The notes under the pieces are model-generated. The model made no database searches and was not told the DNA's origin. It saw only the letters and a program-made list of their open reading frames with translations. 64,000 nucleotides of DNA from Candidatus Binatia bacterium (GTDB taxonomy: Bacteria > Eisenbacteria > RBG-16-71-46 > SZUA-252). Position 1 is the stretch's first letter; each line of letters starts with the position of its first letter. This document shows positions 9,024-18,254 of the stretch, one piece after another. The stretch is from NCBI GenBank assembly GCA_035631035.1, contig DASQJL010000113.1, forward strand, positions 1 through 64,000, in the 5' to 3' direction. The translations under genes were made by a program, and so were the position numbers.

Positions 9024-10015
9024 TTCGCCCCCGTCCCGCCCGGCTCGGGCGACGGCGGCTTGAACCGCCCGAACACCCGCGGCAGGGAGAACTCGCGGTG
9101 CCCCAGGATCCCCTGCGGCCTCGCGATCATGAGCACGATGAGGAGCGCCGAGTAGATGATGAGCCGGTCGGCCGCGGCGAAGCGCAGCGCCTCGGGGAGC
9201 GCCGTGAGGAGCACCGCCCCGAGGATGGAGCCGGTCAGGCTCCCCATCCCGCCCAGCACGACCATCACGATCACCTCGATCGACTTCATGAAGGTGAACG
9301 AGTTCGTGTGGAGGTAGGTGTAGTGGGAGAAGAGGGCGCCCGCGGCGCCGGCGAAGAAGGCCGAGATGACGAACGCGGTCACCTTGTAGCGCGTCGTGGG
9401 CACGCCGAGCGCCTCGGCGGCGATCTCGTCCTCGCGGATGGCGAGGAGCGCGCGCCCGTGATAGGAGCGGAGCAGGTTCCGGATCACGACGAAGGTGAGG
9501 ATCGCCCCGCCCAGCACCCAGGACAGCGTCGTGATCTGCGGGATCCCCGCGAAGCCGCGCGCGCCGCCCACGGCGTCGATGTTCAGGATCGCGACCCGGA
9601 TGATCTCGCCGAAGCCCAGCGTGACGATCGCGAGGTAGTCCCCCCGGAGCCGCATGGAGGGGAGTCCCACCAGGAACCCCGCGGCCCCCGCGGTCACGCC
9701 GCCGATCAGGATCGCCACGATGAAGAAGAGTCCCGCCACGATCCCCTGCGGCGCGCTGCCGCCCAGGAGCGGCGGCACCGCGTAGACGGTGAAGGCCGCG
9801 GAGGTGTAGGCGCCGACGGCCATGAACCCGGCGTGGCCGATCGAGAACTGCCCCGTGACGCCGTTGATCAGGTTCAGGCTCAGGGCCAGCATCACGTTCA
9901 GGCCGGAGAGGACGAGGATGCGGTAGAAGTAGGGGTTGATCACGCCGGAGAGGAACCGGTCCAGGAGCCAGACGACCACGAGGACCGCCGCGCCGGTCAG
10001 GAGGCGGCGGAGCAC
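9020..10015 (-). CDS. livM: Branched-chain amino acid ABC transporter permease LivM
   Basis: Inner-membrane permease of the Liv importer. The 331-residue protein is hydrophobic with about 8-9 predicted membrane helices. It contains the family hallmarks LNLINGVTGQFSIGHAGFMAVGAYTSA in its first third (only read here as a motif region), LRLRGDYLAIVTLGFGEI, and IREDEIAAEALGV in the cytoplasmic coupling loop. It ends with a polar tail (GRFKPPSPEPGGTGAK). One base separates its first codon from the livH stop. Confidence 0.94.
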   Translation of the reverse strand: MLRRLLTGAAVLVVVWLLDRFLSGVINPYFYRILVLSGLNVMLALSLNLINGVTGQFSIGHAGFMAVGAYTSAAFTVYAVPPLLGGSAPQGIVAGLFFIVAILIGGVTAGAAGFLVGLPSMRLRGDYLAIVTLGFGEIIRVAILNIDAVGGARGFAGIPQITTLSWVLGGAILTFVVIRNLLRSYHGRALLAIREDEIAAEALGVPTTRYKVTAFVISAFFAGAAGALFSHYTYLHTNSFTFMKSIEVIVMVVLGGMGSLTGSILGAVLLTALPEALRFAAADRLIIYSALLIVLMIARPQGILGHREFSLPRVFGRFKPPSPEPGGTGAK

Positions 10016-10016
10016 G

Positions 10017-10922
10017 CTAGACCTTCTCCGCGACGTTCCGCCCCAGGATCCCGGCCGGCTTGATCAGGAGGACGAGGATCAGGATGACGAACGCGATCGC
10101 GTCCCGGAAGGTGGAGGAGACGTAGCCGACCACGAGGTATTCCGAGACCCCCATCACGACCCCGCCGATCACCGCGCCCGGCACGCTCCCGATCCCCCCC
10201 AGCACCGCCGCCACGAACGCCTTCACCCCGGGCATGATGCCCATGAGCGGCTCGATCTTGGGATTCGTGAGGCCCACCAGCACGCCCGCGGCCGCCGCCA
10301 GCGCCGACCCGATCGCGAAGGTGATCGTGATGATGCGGTTCACGGGAATGCCCATGAGGGACGCCGCGTCGCGATGGAAGGCCACCGCGCGCATCGCTTT
10401 CCCGGTCTTGGTGCGGGCGATGAAGAGGGTGAGTCCCACCATCAGCACCAGCGAGACCACCACCACCGTGATCTGGTGGTTCGTCACCATGACGCCGCCG
10501 CCGAGATCGATGTTCTTCGGCGCGATGAGCTGCGGGAAGAACTTGGGATCGGCTCCGAAGATGCGGATGCCGAGATTTTCCAGGAGCAGCGAGACGCCGA
10601 TCGCCGTGATCAAGGCCGTGAGCCGCGACGAGCGGCGCACCGGCCGGTAGGCGAAGAACTCGATCAGGATGCCGAGCACGGCGCAGGCGGCCATCGCGGC
10701 GAGGAGGACCACGACCGCGTAGACCGGCGACGGCGAGGCGCCGCCGGCGGCCAGGGCGCGCGCGGCGAAGTAGGCGGTGAACGCCCCCACCATGTAGATG
10801 TCGCCGTGCGCGAAGTTGATGAGGCGGAGGATGCCGTACACCATGGTGTAGCCGAGCGCGATGAGGGCGTAGATGCTTCCCCACGCGATTCCGTTCGCGA
10901 GCTGCTGGAAGAGCTCCTGCAC
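10017..10922 (-). CDS. livH: Branched-chain amino acid ABC transporter permease LivH
   Basis: Partner permease of LivM. The 301-residue protein has about 8 membrane helices and family motifs NGIAWGSIYALIALGYTMVYGILRLINFAHG near the N-terminus, FHRDAASLMGIPVNRI in the coupling loop, and AAVLGGIGSVPGAVIGG. It lies 9 bases after livK and directly before livM, the usual livKHMGF order. Confidence 0.94.
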   Translation of the reverse strand: MQELFQQLANGIAWGSIYALIALGYTMVYGILRLINFAHGDIYMVGAFTAYFAARALAAGGASPSPVYAVVVLLAAMAACAVLGILIEFFAYRPVRRSSRLTALITAIGVSLLLENLGIRIFGADPKFFPQLIAPKNIDLGGGVMVTNHQITVVVVSLVLMVGLTLFIARTKTGKAMRAVAFHRDAASLMGIPVNRIITITFAIGSALAAAAGVLVGLTNPKIEPLMGIMPGVKAFVAAVLGGIGSVPGAVIGGVVMGVSEYLVVGYVSSTFRDAIAFVILILVLLIKPAGILGRNVAEKV

Positions 10923-10931
10923 GCCCCCCGC

Positions 10932-12131
10932 CTACGGCTCGACGGTGGCGACGTACTTGTAGGCGCGCTTCTCGATCCCGATGAAGACGGCCGGCTTCAC
11001 CGCGTTCCGCTTCGCGTCCAGGGTGATCCGCCCCGTCACGCCGGGATAGTCCTTCGTCGCGGCGATCAGGTCGCGGAGCTTGGCGCGCGCCGCCTTCTGC
11101 GCGTCGTTGCGCGGCCCCATCAGCGCCTGGAACGACTTGGGATCCTCGTCGTGCAGCTTCTGGAGGGCGACGCTCAGCACGCCCGCGGCGTCATAGGCCA
11201 GCGCCGCGAGGCCGTCGGGCTTGGCGCCGTAGCGCTGCTGGTAGTCGGCCACGAACTTCTGGACCATCGGGTTGGGATCCCCCTCATAGAAGTGGTTCAC
11301 GAAGTAGGATCCGTTCAGCGCATCCTCGGCGATCTCGAGCAGCTTCTCCGAGACCCAGCCGTCGCCGCCCAGGAGCGGCGCGGTGATCCCCAGCTCGCGC
11401 GCCTGCCGCGCGATCAGCCCCACCTCGGTGTAGTAGCCGGGGACCATGATGAACTGGGGGTTCTTCGCCTTGATCTTGGTGAGCTGCGCCTTGAAGTCCT
11501 GATCCCCTTCGGAATAGGACTGGTCGATGACGACCGTGCCGCCCAGCGCCTGGTACGCCTCCGTGAAGTAGTTCGCGAGGCCCACGCTGTAGTCGTTCTT
11601 CAAGTCCCGCAGCACCGCCGCCCGGTTCATGTTCAGCGTGTTCTTCGCGAACTTCGCGATCATCTGGCCCTGGAAGGGGTCGATGAAGCAGACGCGGAAG
11701 ATGTAGTCCCCCAGCTCGGTGACCTTGGGATTGGTCGAGGAGGGGGAGATCATCGGGACGCCGGCCTGCTGGCAGTTCGGGGCCGCGGCCATGCTGCGGC
11801 TGGAGGCCACCTCGCCGAGCACCGCGACCACGCCGTTCTGGTCGATCAGCTTGGTGACGGCCGTGGCCGCCTCCTCGGGGAGCGACCGGTCGTCCTCGAC
11901 GTAAGCGTGGATCTTCGTGCCGCTGATCCCGCCCGCGGCGTTCAGGTTGTCGATGAACATCTCGGAGCCGTTCTTGGTCGAGACGCCGAACGTGGCCGTG
12001 GTGCCCGTGAGCGAACCGTAGACGCCCACCGGGATCTCGTTCGAGCGTTTCGCGCAGCCCAGCGGCAGCACCACCGCCGCCGCGAACAGCGTGGCGACGA
12101 CGGCGCGACTCAGCGTCCGCATCCGGAGCAT
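10932..12131 (-). CDS. livK: Branched-chain amino acid-binding lipoprotein LivK
   Basis: Periplasmic substrate-binding component of the Liv importer, type I binding-protein fold. The protein (399 residues from the chosen start) has a lipoprotein signal with the lipobox LPLGC (Cys26), so it is probably membrane-tethered. The mature part opens EIPVGVYGSLTGTTATFG and continues with NAAGGISG and VVAVLGEVASS, typical of this family. I chose the ATG at 12131 because a GGAGGG Shine-Dalgarno site lies 7 bases before it; an upstream in-frame ATG at 12146 would add five residues. Substrate specificity cannot be read from the sequence. Confidence 0.9.
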   Translation of the reverse strand: MLRMRTLSRAVVATLFAAAVVLPLGCAKRSNEIPVGVYGSLTGTTATFGVSTKNGSEMFIDNLNAAGGISGTKIHAYVEDDRSLPEEAATAVTKLIDQNGVVAVLGEVASSRSMAAAPNCQQAGVPMISPSSTNPKVTELGDYIFRVCFIDPFQGQMIAKFAKNTLNMNRAAVLRDLKNDYSVGLANYFTEAYQALGGTVVIDQSYSEGDQDFKAQLTKIKAKNPQFIMVPGYYTEVGLIARQARELGITAPLLGGDGWVSEKLLEIAEDALNGSYFVNHFYEGDPNPMVQKFVADYQQRYGAKPDGLAALAYDAAGVLSVALQKLHDEDPKSFQALMGPRNDAQKAARAKLRDLIAATKDYPGVTGRITLDAKRNAVKPAVFIGIEKRAYKYVATVEP

Positions 12132-12247
12132 CAAGCGACCCTCCATGGCGTAAGTGCATGGAACCGCAATGTTTCAAGACACGGCGCCACCCTATCGGAA
12201 CGTGGGCCGCACTGCAAGGGGCTGCCCTCCCGCGCCCGCCTCCGGCG

Positions 12248-13744
12248 TTACGGCGCGATCTCGGCGGCGATCGCCTTGCCGCCGCGCACCACCAGCCGCT
12301 CCGGCTCGGCCGGGATCACCGGACGGAGCGCGTGGAGCACCCGGCCGTCCTCGCCGTCGTAGAGCTGCCCGCGCAGGGTCTCGCGGAGCCCCGCGGCGTT
12401 CACGCATCCCGATTCGATGGCGCGCGCCACCGCCATCCCCACCAGGTAACCCCGGGTCGACATCCGCGTCGGCGCCTCCTGGTTCACGCGCTGATAGCGC
12501 GCGGCGAAGGAGTCGGCCGGCGCGCCGAGGAGCGCGTAGTCCGAGGCGAAGAAGGAGGCTCCGTCCAGCGCGTCCCGGGCCTCGCGCAGGAGCCCCTCGG
12601 GATCGAGCGACTCGAAGCCGGCGACCTTCACGTCGGGCCACGCCGAGGCGATCTGCGGCGCGGCCACGCCCACGAGCCGCGGGCTTCCGAGGATCACGAG
12701 GGTCTTCGCCCGCTTCGCCTTGAGCGCGGCGAGGGAGCGCGTCAGGTCCACCGTCCCGTCCGGAACCCGCTCCACGGCGACGACCGGGACCCCCTGCTCC
12801 TTGCAGGCGGCCGCCACCTGCGCGCCGGAGATCGAGTCGTCCGGCGTCTGCGCCACGAGGAGCGCGGTCGTGTTCCGCGGCGCCGCCGACTTCACGTATC
12901 GGGCGAGCGCGCTCGCGAGCGTGGCGGGAGGCACGTGGAGCTGGAACACCGCGTCCCCCAGGGTGGCCAGCCGCTCGTTCGTGGCCGAGGGAGAGAGGAG
13001 CACCGCGCCCACGACCTGCGTCGCCGCGGCCAGCGGCGCGGTGTTGGCCGTGAAGAGCTCGCCGATCAGGAGCGAGACCCCGTGGTCCTTGAGGAGCCAG
13101 CGCGCCTTGCGCGCTCCGACGAGCGGATCCCCCTCCGAGTCGTAGAGCACGAGGGAGATCGACGGCGCGAACTCCCGGTTGTGCTCTTCGACGGCGATCC
13201 GGAGGCCGTTCACGAACGTCTTGCCGTAGCGCTCATAGCGTCCCGAGAGCGGCACGATGACGCCCACGCGCGCGATCCCCTGCGCGGCGCGCTTGAGGGC
13301 GACCGAATCGAGGGGGCAGCTCTCCAGCCGGTCCACGATCGAGCGGAGATCCTTACGCTGGCTGCCGGTCGCCTTTCCCGCGAGCCCGATCCGCGCGGCC
13401 CAGAGCTGCTCGGCGGCCCGGGTCATCGGATCGAGGCGCTGCACGTCCCCCGAGGCCGCGAACTCGAGCGCCCAGCCCGGCGAGGACTCGGGGTCGGGGG
13501 CTTCGAGAAGGCGCGCCTTGAGCTCCGCGGCGCGGCGCGGCGGATAGTGCCGCGTGGAGGCCGCCGGCGTCGTGGTGGCGGGCGGTGCCGCGGCGGGCGG
13601 AGGCGGGGCCATCGAGGCCGGAGGCGGCGCGACGGGGTCGGCGGCCGCCGCCGTGCCGCCGCAGGGCGCCACGGCGAGGAGCGCGACCACCAGCGCCACC
13701 GCCCCCGGAGCCAGGACCGCCCTGGCGCGGTCTCTAGCGCTCAC
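12248..13744 (-). CDS. Secreted type I periplasmic-binding-protein family protein
   Basis: A 498-residue exported protein: signal peptide to about residue 35, a Pro/Ala-rich spacer, then a short helical segment and a type I periplasmic binding fold starting near VGVIVPLSGRYERYGKTFVNGLRIA. That opening is shared by Leu/Ile/Val-binding proteins and by the LpoA-like activators of penicillin-binding proteins. The protein is longer than LivK and has no permease of its own beside it. It sits upstream of livK in transcription and overlaps the gamma-carbonic anhydrase gene by 11 bases. It may serve as a second receptor for the Liv permease or as an envelope regulator; the sequence does not decide. 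Confidence 0.75.
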   Translation of the reverse strand: MSARDRARAVLAPGAVALVVALLAVAPCGGTAAAADPVAPPPASMAPPPPAAAPPATTTPAASTRHYPPRRAAELKARLLEAPDPESSPGWALEFAASGDVQRLDPMTRAAEQLWAARIGLAGKATGSQRKDLRSIVDRLESCPLDSVALKRAAQGIARVGVIVPLSGRYERYGKTFVNGLRIAVEEHNREFAPSISLVLYDSEGDPLVGARKARWLLKDHGVSLLIGELFTANTAPLAAATQVVGAVLLSPSATNERLATLGDAVFQLHVPPATLASALARYVKSAAPRNTTALLVAQTPDDSISGAQVAAACKEQGVPVVAVERVPDGTVDLTRSLAALKAKRAKTLVILGSPRLVGVAAPQIASAWPDVKVAGFESLDPEGLLREARDALDGASFFASDYALLGAPADSFAARYQRVNQEAPTRMSTRGYLVGMAVARAIESGCVNAAGLRETLRGQLYDGEDGRVLHALRPVIPAEPERLVVRGGKAIAAEIAP

Positions 13745-14255
13745 GCGCCGCTTTCGCGTGCTCGCGCGCCAGCTCGACGTAGACGTCCGCCGATTCGCGC
13801 AGCCGGGCGAGGATCTCCGGCGGAATGGCCCCGCGCACGCGCGCGGGCATGCCGGCGACGAACGATCGCGGGGGAACGCGCATCCCCTCGAGCACGACCG
13901 CGCCGGCGGCCACCAGCGACTCTTCGCCGATCTCGCAGTCGTCGAGGAGGACCGAGCCCATGCCGATCAGGCAGCGGTCCCGCACGACCGCGCCGTGAAG
14001 AATCACGCGGTGGCCCACCGTCACCTCGTCGCCGATGGTGAGTCCCGACCGCCCGGTCGTGGCGTGCAGCATGCAGAGGTCCTGGATGTTCGTTCGGGCC
14101 CCGACGCGGATCGGTCCGGCGTCGCCGCGAACGACGGTGCCGTACCAGACGCTCGATTCCTCGCCCAAGAGCACGTCGCCGAGGACGACAGCGTTGGCGG
14201 CGACGAAGGCGGAGGCCGGCACCCGCGGCGAGGACCCCAGCAGGGGGCCGATCAC
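13734..14255 (-). CDS. Gamma-carbonic anhydrase family protein (left-handed beta helix)
   Basis: A 173-residue hexapeptide-repeat protein. Left-handed beta-helix repeats (ANAVVLGDVLLGEE, DRCLIGMGSVLLDDCEIGEE) are followed by a C-terminal helix. The three zinc-ligand histidines of the gamma-class are in place: His64 (MLHAT), His82 and His87 (VGHRVILHG, spacing of five). Related proteins are YrdA, PaaY and CaiE; only some have carbonic anhydrase activity, so function is assigned at family level. It is in a same-strand run with the BFN-family gene 25 bases upstream. Confidence 0.88.
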   Translation of the reverse strand: MIGPLLGSSPRVPASAFVAANAVVLGDVLLGEESSVWYGTVVRGDAGPIRVGARTNIQDLCMLHATTGRSGLTIGDEVTVGHRVILHGAVVRDRCLIGMGSVLLDDCEIGEESLVAAGAVVLEGMRVPPRSFVAGMPARVRGAIPPEILARLRESADVYVELAREHAKAARER

Positions 14256-14280
14256 GCGGGGCGCGGGCGCCGGGGGAGGG

Positions 14281-14796
14281 TTACAGGTCTTCGGGATTCC
14301 ACTTGCCGAAGTCTTCGGGACGAAGCTCCTCGAGGAAGTGGCGGAGGTCCTCCGCCTTCTCCTCGGGCGACTTCTCGGACGGCGCGCCTCCCGCCTGCGG
14401 CTCCATCGACTTTTCGAACAGCTTGTCGATGATGAAGATGGGCGCGTGGGAGCGGAGGGCGATCGCGATCGAGTCGCTGGGACGGGCGTCGATGGCGACC
14501 GCGCCCGATCCGGCGTCGAGGTAGATGCTGGCGAAGAAGGTGGAGTCCTTGAGATCGGTGATCACGACGCGCGAGATCTTCCCTCTCAGGCTCTCGATGA
14601 TCGTGACGAGGAGATCGTGGGTCAGCGGCCGCTGGTATTTCTTGCCCATCAGCTCGCTGTGGATCGCGCTGGCCTCCATCGGGCCGATCCAGATGGGCAG
14701 GACGCGATTCCCTTCGATCTCCTGCAGCAGCACGACTGGGTTCTTCGTTCGCTCGTCGATGGCGAGGCCACCGACGCGTACCGGAATCATGCTCAT
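14281..14796 (-). CDS. Bifunctional nuclease (BFN/DUF151) family protein
   Basis: A 171-residue protein of the BFN/DUF151 family, defined by a plant bifunctional nuclease and widely present in bacteria with unclear role. Recognisable segments are VVLLQEIEGNRVLPIWIGPMEA, MGKKYQRPLTHDLL and the DARPSDSIAIALR motif. A charged C-terminal extension of about 45 residues (ending KWNPEDL) follows, as in many members that carry a UVR-like tail. The ATG at 14796 is chosen because homologous sequence starts there and a GGGAG site lies upstream; an open frame continues further but is Arg-rich shadow sequence. Confidence 0.85.
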   Translation of the reverse strand: MSMIPVRVGGLAIDERTKNPVVLLQEIEGNRVLPIWIGPMEASAIHSELMGKKYQRPLTHDLLVTIIESLRGKISRVVITDLKDSTFFASIYLDAGSGAVAIDARPSDSIAIALRSHAPIFIIDKLFEKSMEPQAGGAPSEKSPEEKAEDLRHFLEELRPEDFGKWNPEDL

Positions 14797-14822
14797 GGCG
14801 GGCCGCGCTCCCGGCGGAGGGC

Positions 14823-16127
14823 CTACCGTGCGGTATCCGGAGGCGCTCCCGTGCTGTCCGCTCCCTCGGGCGCGTCGTCGAGCTCGGGGGCGGGCTTGTC
14901 CATGTTCTCCAGCATCCACTTCGCCGAATTCGCGAGCTCGTGGCGCGGATACTTGTCGAGGAACTTGCGGAACTCCGCTCTGGCCTCGTCGTACTGACCG
15001 AGATCCTCCGCATAGGTGAAGCCTATCATGAACGCCGCTTGCACGGACACCGGGTCATCGGGGTAGCGCGTCACCAGATCGCGGTAGAGCTGGATGCGCT
15101 GCTGCGGGCTGCCCGCGGCCTGCGCATCCTTGAAGAAGTCCTGGGGCGTGCGCGCCGGCGTCGACGCGACCCGGACCGAATCCTCGAAGACGACCACGCC
15201 CGAGGCGCTCTTGAGCGAATCGAGGAAGGTCTGCGAGAGCGTCTCCTGGGCCTGCGTCGAGAGATGGCCGAGGATGCCCTGGCGCACCTCCGCGAGCGGC
15301 TGCGTTCGCGCCGGCTCCACGTTGTCCACGCGGATCAGGTGCCACCCTTTCTCGCTCTTCAAGGGCGGGCTGGTCTCCCCCTCCTTCATCGCGAAGGCTT
15401 CCTTGACGATCTCCGGGGACTTGCCGATCCCCGGCACGAATTCGGAGCCCGGGGTGACGTAGCCGACGACGCCGCCGTGGTCCGAGGTGGCCTTGTCGGT
15501 GGAGTTCGCCCGCGCCAGCGCGTCCCAGAGGGCACCCGCGGCGAGCCGCTTCCGGAGTGCCTCGGCCTTGGCCTTGGTCTCGACCTGGATGTGCCGCACG
15601 CGCGCGCGCGCCGGAATCGCGAACTCGGAGGAATGCTCGTCGTAGTACGCCTGGATCTGGGCGTCGGTGGGGGGCGGGAAGTTCGCCATCCGCGCCTGGT
15701 AGTACTGCCGCATCAGCGTCTCGCGCGCGGCCTTGGCGACGGCCGCCCGGTAGGCGGGATCCTTCTGGATCCCCGACCGGCGCGCCGCCTGATAGAGCGC
15801 CTCCTCGGTGACCATCCGGTCCACCAGGGTCTTGTACCCCTGCGGATCCCGGAGCTGGCCCTGCACGTTGGGGGGCGCCGTCGCGATCAGCGAGTCGACG
15901 TCGTGGGCGCGGATCCGCCGGGTGCCCACGATCGCCACGACCGGGCCGAGCGTGTCCGCTTTTCCGGGCGTCCAGACGCGCGTCGACGTCGCGCCCGATC
16001 CGCCCGCGGCGGGACGGGCCTTGGAACCACCGCCGCAGCCCGCCGCGGCCAGCGCGGCGACGAGTGCCGCGAGCGCGAGCGCGCGCGGGGCGAGGAGCAC
16101 CGGGAGCCGAAGCGGATCGCGGCTCAC
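14823..16127 (-). CDS. Parvulin-type peptidylprolyl isomerase lipoprotein with TPR-like tail
   Basis: A periplasmic foldase of the SurA/PrsA type. From the GTG at 16127 the protein has 434 residues: a lipoprotein signal with lipobox AAAGC (Cys31), a SurA-N-like helical region (VVAIVGTRRIRAHDVDSLI), then a parvulin domain (RARVRHIQVETKAKAEALRKRL to GWHLIRVDNVEPA). A helical-repeat tail (about residues 340-410) resembles TPR units, with YARAEFRKFLDKYPRH-like features. The GTG forms a GTGA overlap with the rplI stop; a second in-frame GTG at 16142 is possible. The TPR-like tail after the isomerase domain is not usual for PrsA and may bind envelope partners. Confidence 0.85.
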   Translation of the reverse strand: MSRDPLRLPVLLAPRALALAALVAALAAAGCGGGSKARPAAGGSGATSTRVWTPGKADTLGPVVAIVGTRRIRAHDVDSLIATAPPNVQGQLRDPQGYKTLVDRMVTEEALYQAARRSGIQKDPAYRAAVAKAARETLMRQYYQARMANFPPPTDAQIQAYYDEHSSEFAIPARARVRHIQVETKAKAEALRKRLAAGALWDALARANSTDKATSDHGGVVGYVTPGSEFVPGIGKSPEIVKEAFAMKEGETSPPLKSEKGWHLIRVDNVEPARTQPLAEVRQGILGHLSTQAQETLSQTFLDSLKSASGVVVFEDSVRVASTPARTPQDFFKDAQAAGSPQQRIQLYRDLVTRYPDDPVSVQAAFMIGFTYAEDLGQYDEARAEFRKFLDKYPRHELANSAKWMLENMDKPAPELDDAPEGADSTGAPPDTAR

Positions 16128-16567
16128 TTCCGGACCACCCACACCTTCACCGGGGCTTCGACGTCCTGGAAGAGATGCACCGGGACTTCGAACACGCCGA
16201 GCGCCTTGATCGGCTCTTCGAGGCGGACCGCCTTGCGCTCCACGGGGAACCCCTGGGCCGCCAGCGCCTCGTGGATCTCCGCCGCGGTGACCGAGCCGTA
16301 CAGCTGGTCCTCTTCGCCCACCTGGACGCTGAACTGGAGCGACGCCTGCATCATCCGGTCCCGTAGCTCGTGCGCGGACTGGCGCTGCTTCTGCTCCAGG
16401 GCCACCCGGGCCCGCTCGCGGTCGCGGAACACCGCCTGCGAATTTCCCACCGCCGCGATCGCCTTCTTGCGCGGAAGCAGGTAGTTGCGCGCATAGCCGT
16501 CCGCCACGCGCACGGTGGCGCCGCGCTTGCCGAGACCTTCCATCTCCTCCAGCAGAATCACTTCCAT
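16124..16567 (-). CDS. rplI: 50S ribosomal protein bL9
   Basis: 147-residue bL9, with the N-terminal RNA-binding domain (MEVILLEEMEGLGKRG, YARNYLLPRKKAI) and the long connecting helix to a C-terminal domain. The ATG at 16567 follows an AGGAGGG Shine-Dalgarno site. An open frame continues upstream but overlaps the DUF2232 gene in another frame and is not coding. The gene sits in the classic rpsF-rpsR-DUF2232-rplI order. Confidence 0.97.
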   Translation of the reverse strand: MEVILLEEMEGLGKRGATVRVADGYARNYLLPRKKAIAAVGNSQAVFRDRERARVALEQKQRQSAHELRDRMMQASLQFSVQVGEEDQLYGSVTAAEIHEALAAQGFPVERKAVRLEEPIKALGVFEVPVHLFQDVEAPVKVWVVRK

Positions 16568-16581
16568 CGAACGAAACCCTC

Positions 16582-17580
16582 CTAATCGTCGGACTTGTCG
16601 GCCCGCCGCCCGACGGAACCGCCGGGCCCGGGCACCAGCCGGCGCCGAAAGTCGTACCAGGAATCCAGGAACCCGATCGCGAGAAACGCGAGGAACAGAA
16701 TCGGCATGAACGCCACGAGGACGAGGATCGCGCCCTGCACGAGGGCGTTCATCTCGAACGCGATCGCGGTGAAGCGCGCGACCGCGATCCCCTGCACCGT
16801 GTAGGCGAGCAGGAGCGGAAAGGCGAGATTGGCGCCGGCCACCGTGGCCCAGGGAAGGCGCGTCACGACCAGCGCCAGCGCCACGGCGAACGCCCAGGCC
16901 GCGGCCGGATGCACCCGCCACGTGGAGAAATCGCGGAACGCGGGGAGACCGCGCTCGCGGAAGAGAACGCTCGCGAGCCAGACATTCACCGACAGCACGC
17001 TGATCCACTTGAGCGCGAAGAGCGAGGGGAGAAGGAACGAGTAGATGCGCTCCATCTGCCCGAGCGCGATCTCGAACTCCGCGCGGGAGACGCCGAGCGT
17101 CTCCGAGAAGCGGAGGTCCGATTCCAGGCGGCGCACCTCGGCGAGCCGCGCCGCGAACGTGCGCGAGAGCTCGTCCATGCCGCCGAGGAGCAGGTAGCCG
17201 ACCACGACCGCCAGGATCGGGGCCGCGGCCAGCGTCATCGCCGTGGACGCGCGGTCGCCCCGCCGCGCCGAGGCGCTCAGGAGCAGGCCGGACGTGCTCA
17301 GCACCGCGACGAACACGAGGCGCGAGGGCTCGGTGACCCCCGCCGCGTACACCGCGCCCAGCGTCGCGGTCGCCGCGAGCGCTCCGACCAGGAGCCCCAC
17401 GTGCCGCGCCAGCCAGAAGAGCGCGAACGGAAGCAGGCCGTACGCCCACGGCAGCGGCACGGGAATATCCGTGTTCGCGACCATGACGATGCCGGCCCCG
17501 AAGAGCAGCACCCCCGCCACGCGGATCCACTCCGCGGGGGAGGCCGCCTCCCTCACCTTCGAATCAGCGATATTGGTCAC
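16582..17580 (-). CDS. DUF2232 (YybS-like) membrane protein
   Basis: A 332-residue multi-pass membrane protein with about 8 hydrophobic segments. Its sequence ([21 protein letters not shown] in the middle and a [25 protein letters not shown] end) and its position between rpsR and rplI match the YybS/DUF2232 family, which keeps this place in Firmicutes and Deltaproteobacteria. Function is unknown. It starts at a GTG that overlaps the last 17 bases of rpsR, so translation is probably coupled. Confidence 0.85.
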   Translation of the reverse strand: MTNIADSKVREAASPAEWIRVAGVLLFGAGIVMVANTDIPVPLPWAYGLLPFALFWLARHVGLLVGALAATATLGAVYAAGVTEPSRLVFVAVLSTSGLLLSASARRGDRASTAMTLAAAPILAVVVGYLLLGGMDELSRTFAARLAEVRRLESDLRFSETLGVSRAEFEIALGQMERIYSFLLPSLFALKWISVLSVNVWLASVLFRERGLPAFRDFSTWRVHPAAAWAFAVALALVVTRLPWATVAGANLAFPLLLAYTVQGIAVARFTAIAFEMNALVQGAILVLVAFMPILFLAFLAIGFLDSWYDFRRRLVPGPGGSVGRRADKSDD

Positions 17581-17806
17581 TGGTGAACGGCAGAAGAGCC
17601 AGGATACGCGCCCGCTTCACCGCCTCGGTGATCTGGGACTGGTGCCGGGCGCAGGTGCCGGAAATCCGCCGGGGGACGATCTTGCCGCGATCGGTGATGA
17701 ATCGCGACAGACGCCGGTCGTCCTTGTAGTCGATCCGGTCCACCTTGTCGAAACAGAGCTTGCAGAACTTGCGTCGATACGACCGCGATTCGCCATCGCG
17801 AGCCAT
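17564..17806 (-). CDS. rpsR: 30S ribosomal protein bS18
   Basis: 80-residue bS18. It keeps the cysteines of the zinc-binding (C+) form: Cys15 and Cys18 in FCKLC and Cys52 in GTCARHQ. Many bacteria, including E. coli, have lost them. A strong AGGAGGAG site lies 4-5 bases before the ATG. bS18 pairs with bS6 on the 30S platform, and the two genes are adjacent here. Confidence 0.97.
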   Translation of the reverse strand: MARDGESRSYRRKFCKLCFDKVDRIDYKDDRRLSRFITDRGKIVPRRISGTCARHQSQITEAVKRARILALLPFTSDQYR

Positions 17807-17862
17807 AGGTCTCCTCCTCTAGGGGTGCCTTCGAGACGCCGCCCTGGGGCGGACGTCCCGCA

Positions 17863-18246
17863 TTATTCCGCTGCCGTGGGCGCGGGCTCGGCCGGCGCCG
17901 GAGCGCCTTCGGCCCGGGGCGCGCCCTCCGTCTTGGCCTCTTCGGCCGGACGGGGCGAGTCCTTGGGGGCGAGCACCGTCAGATGCCGGAGCACGCTCTC
18001 GTTCAGGCGGAATCTCCGGTCCATCTCCGCGATCAGGGTCGCCGGGCTCTTGTGCTTTACGTGGATATACGTGCCGTCCCGCCGCTTCTTGATGTTGTAG
18101 GCGAGCTTCTTCTTGCCCCACCGTTGGACCTCGACGACTTCGCCCCCCGCCTGCGCGATCGGGCCCGTCACGCGGTCCAATTCCTCGTTGATCCGCGCCT
18201 CTTCCAGGCCCGGATCGAAGATGATCGTCGTTTCGTACAGTTTCAT
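17863..18246 (-). CDS. rpsF: 30S ribosomal protein bS6
   Basis: bS6, 127 residues from the chosen ATG at 18246 (MKLYETTIIFDPGL), with WGKKKLAYNIKKRRDGTYIH in the core and an Ala/Pro/Glu-rich tail of about 28 residues. The ATG at 18258 overlaps the pth stop (ATGA) and would add four residues. I prefer 18246 because a GAGGGA site lies 4-5 bases before it and homologues start at this point. Confidence 0.94.
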   Translation of the reverse strand: MKLYETTIIFDPGLEEARINEELDRVTGPIAQAGGEVVEVQRWGKKKLAYNIKKRRDGTYIHVKHKSPATLIAEMDRRFRLNESVLRHLTVLAPKDSPRPAEEAKTEGAPRAEGAPAPAEPAPTAAE

Positions 18247-18254
18247 GGGTTCCC

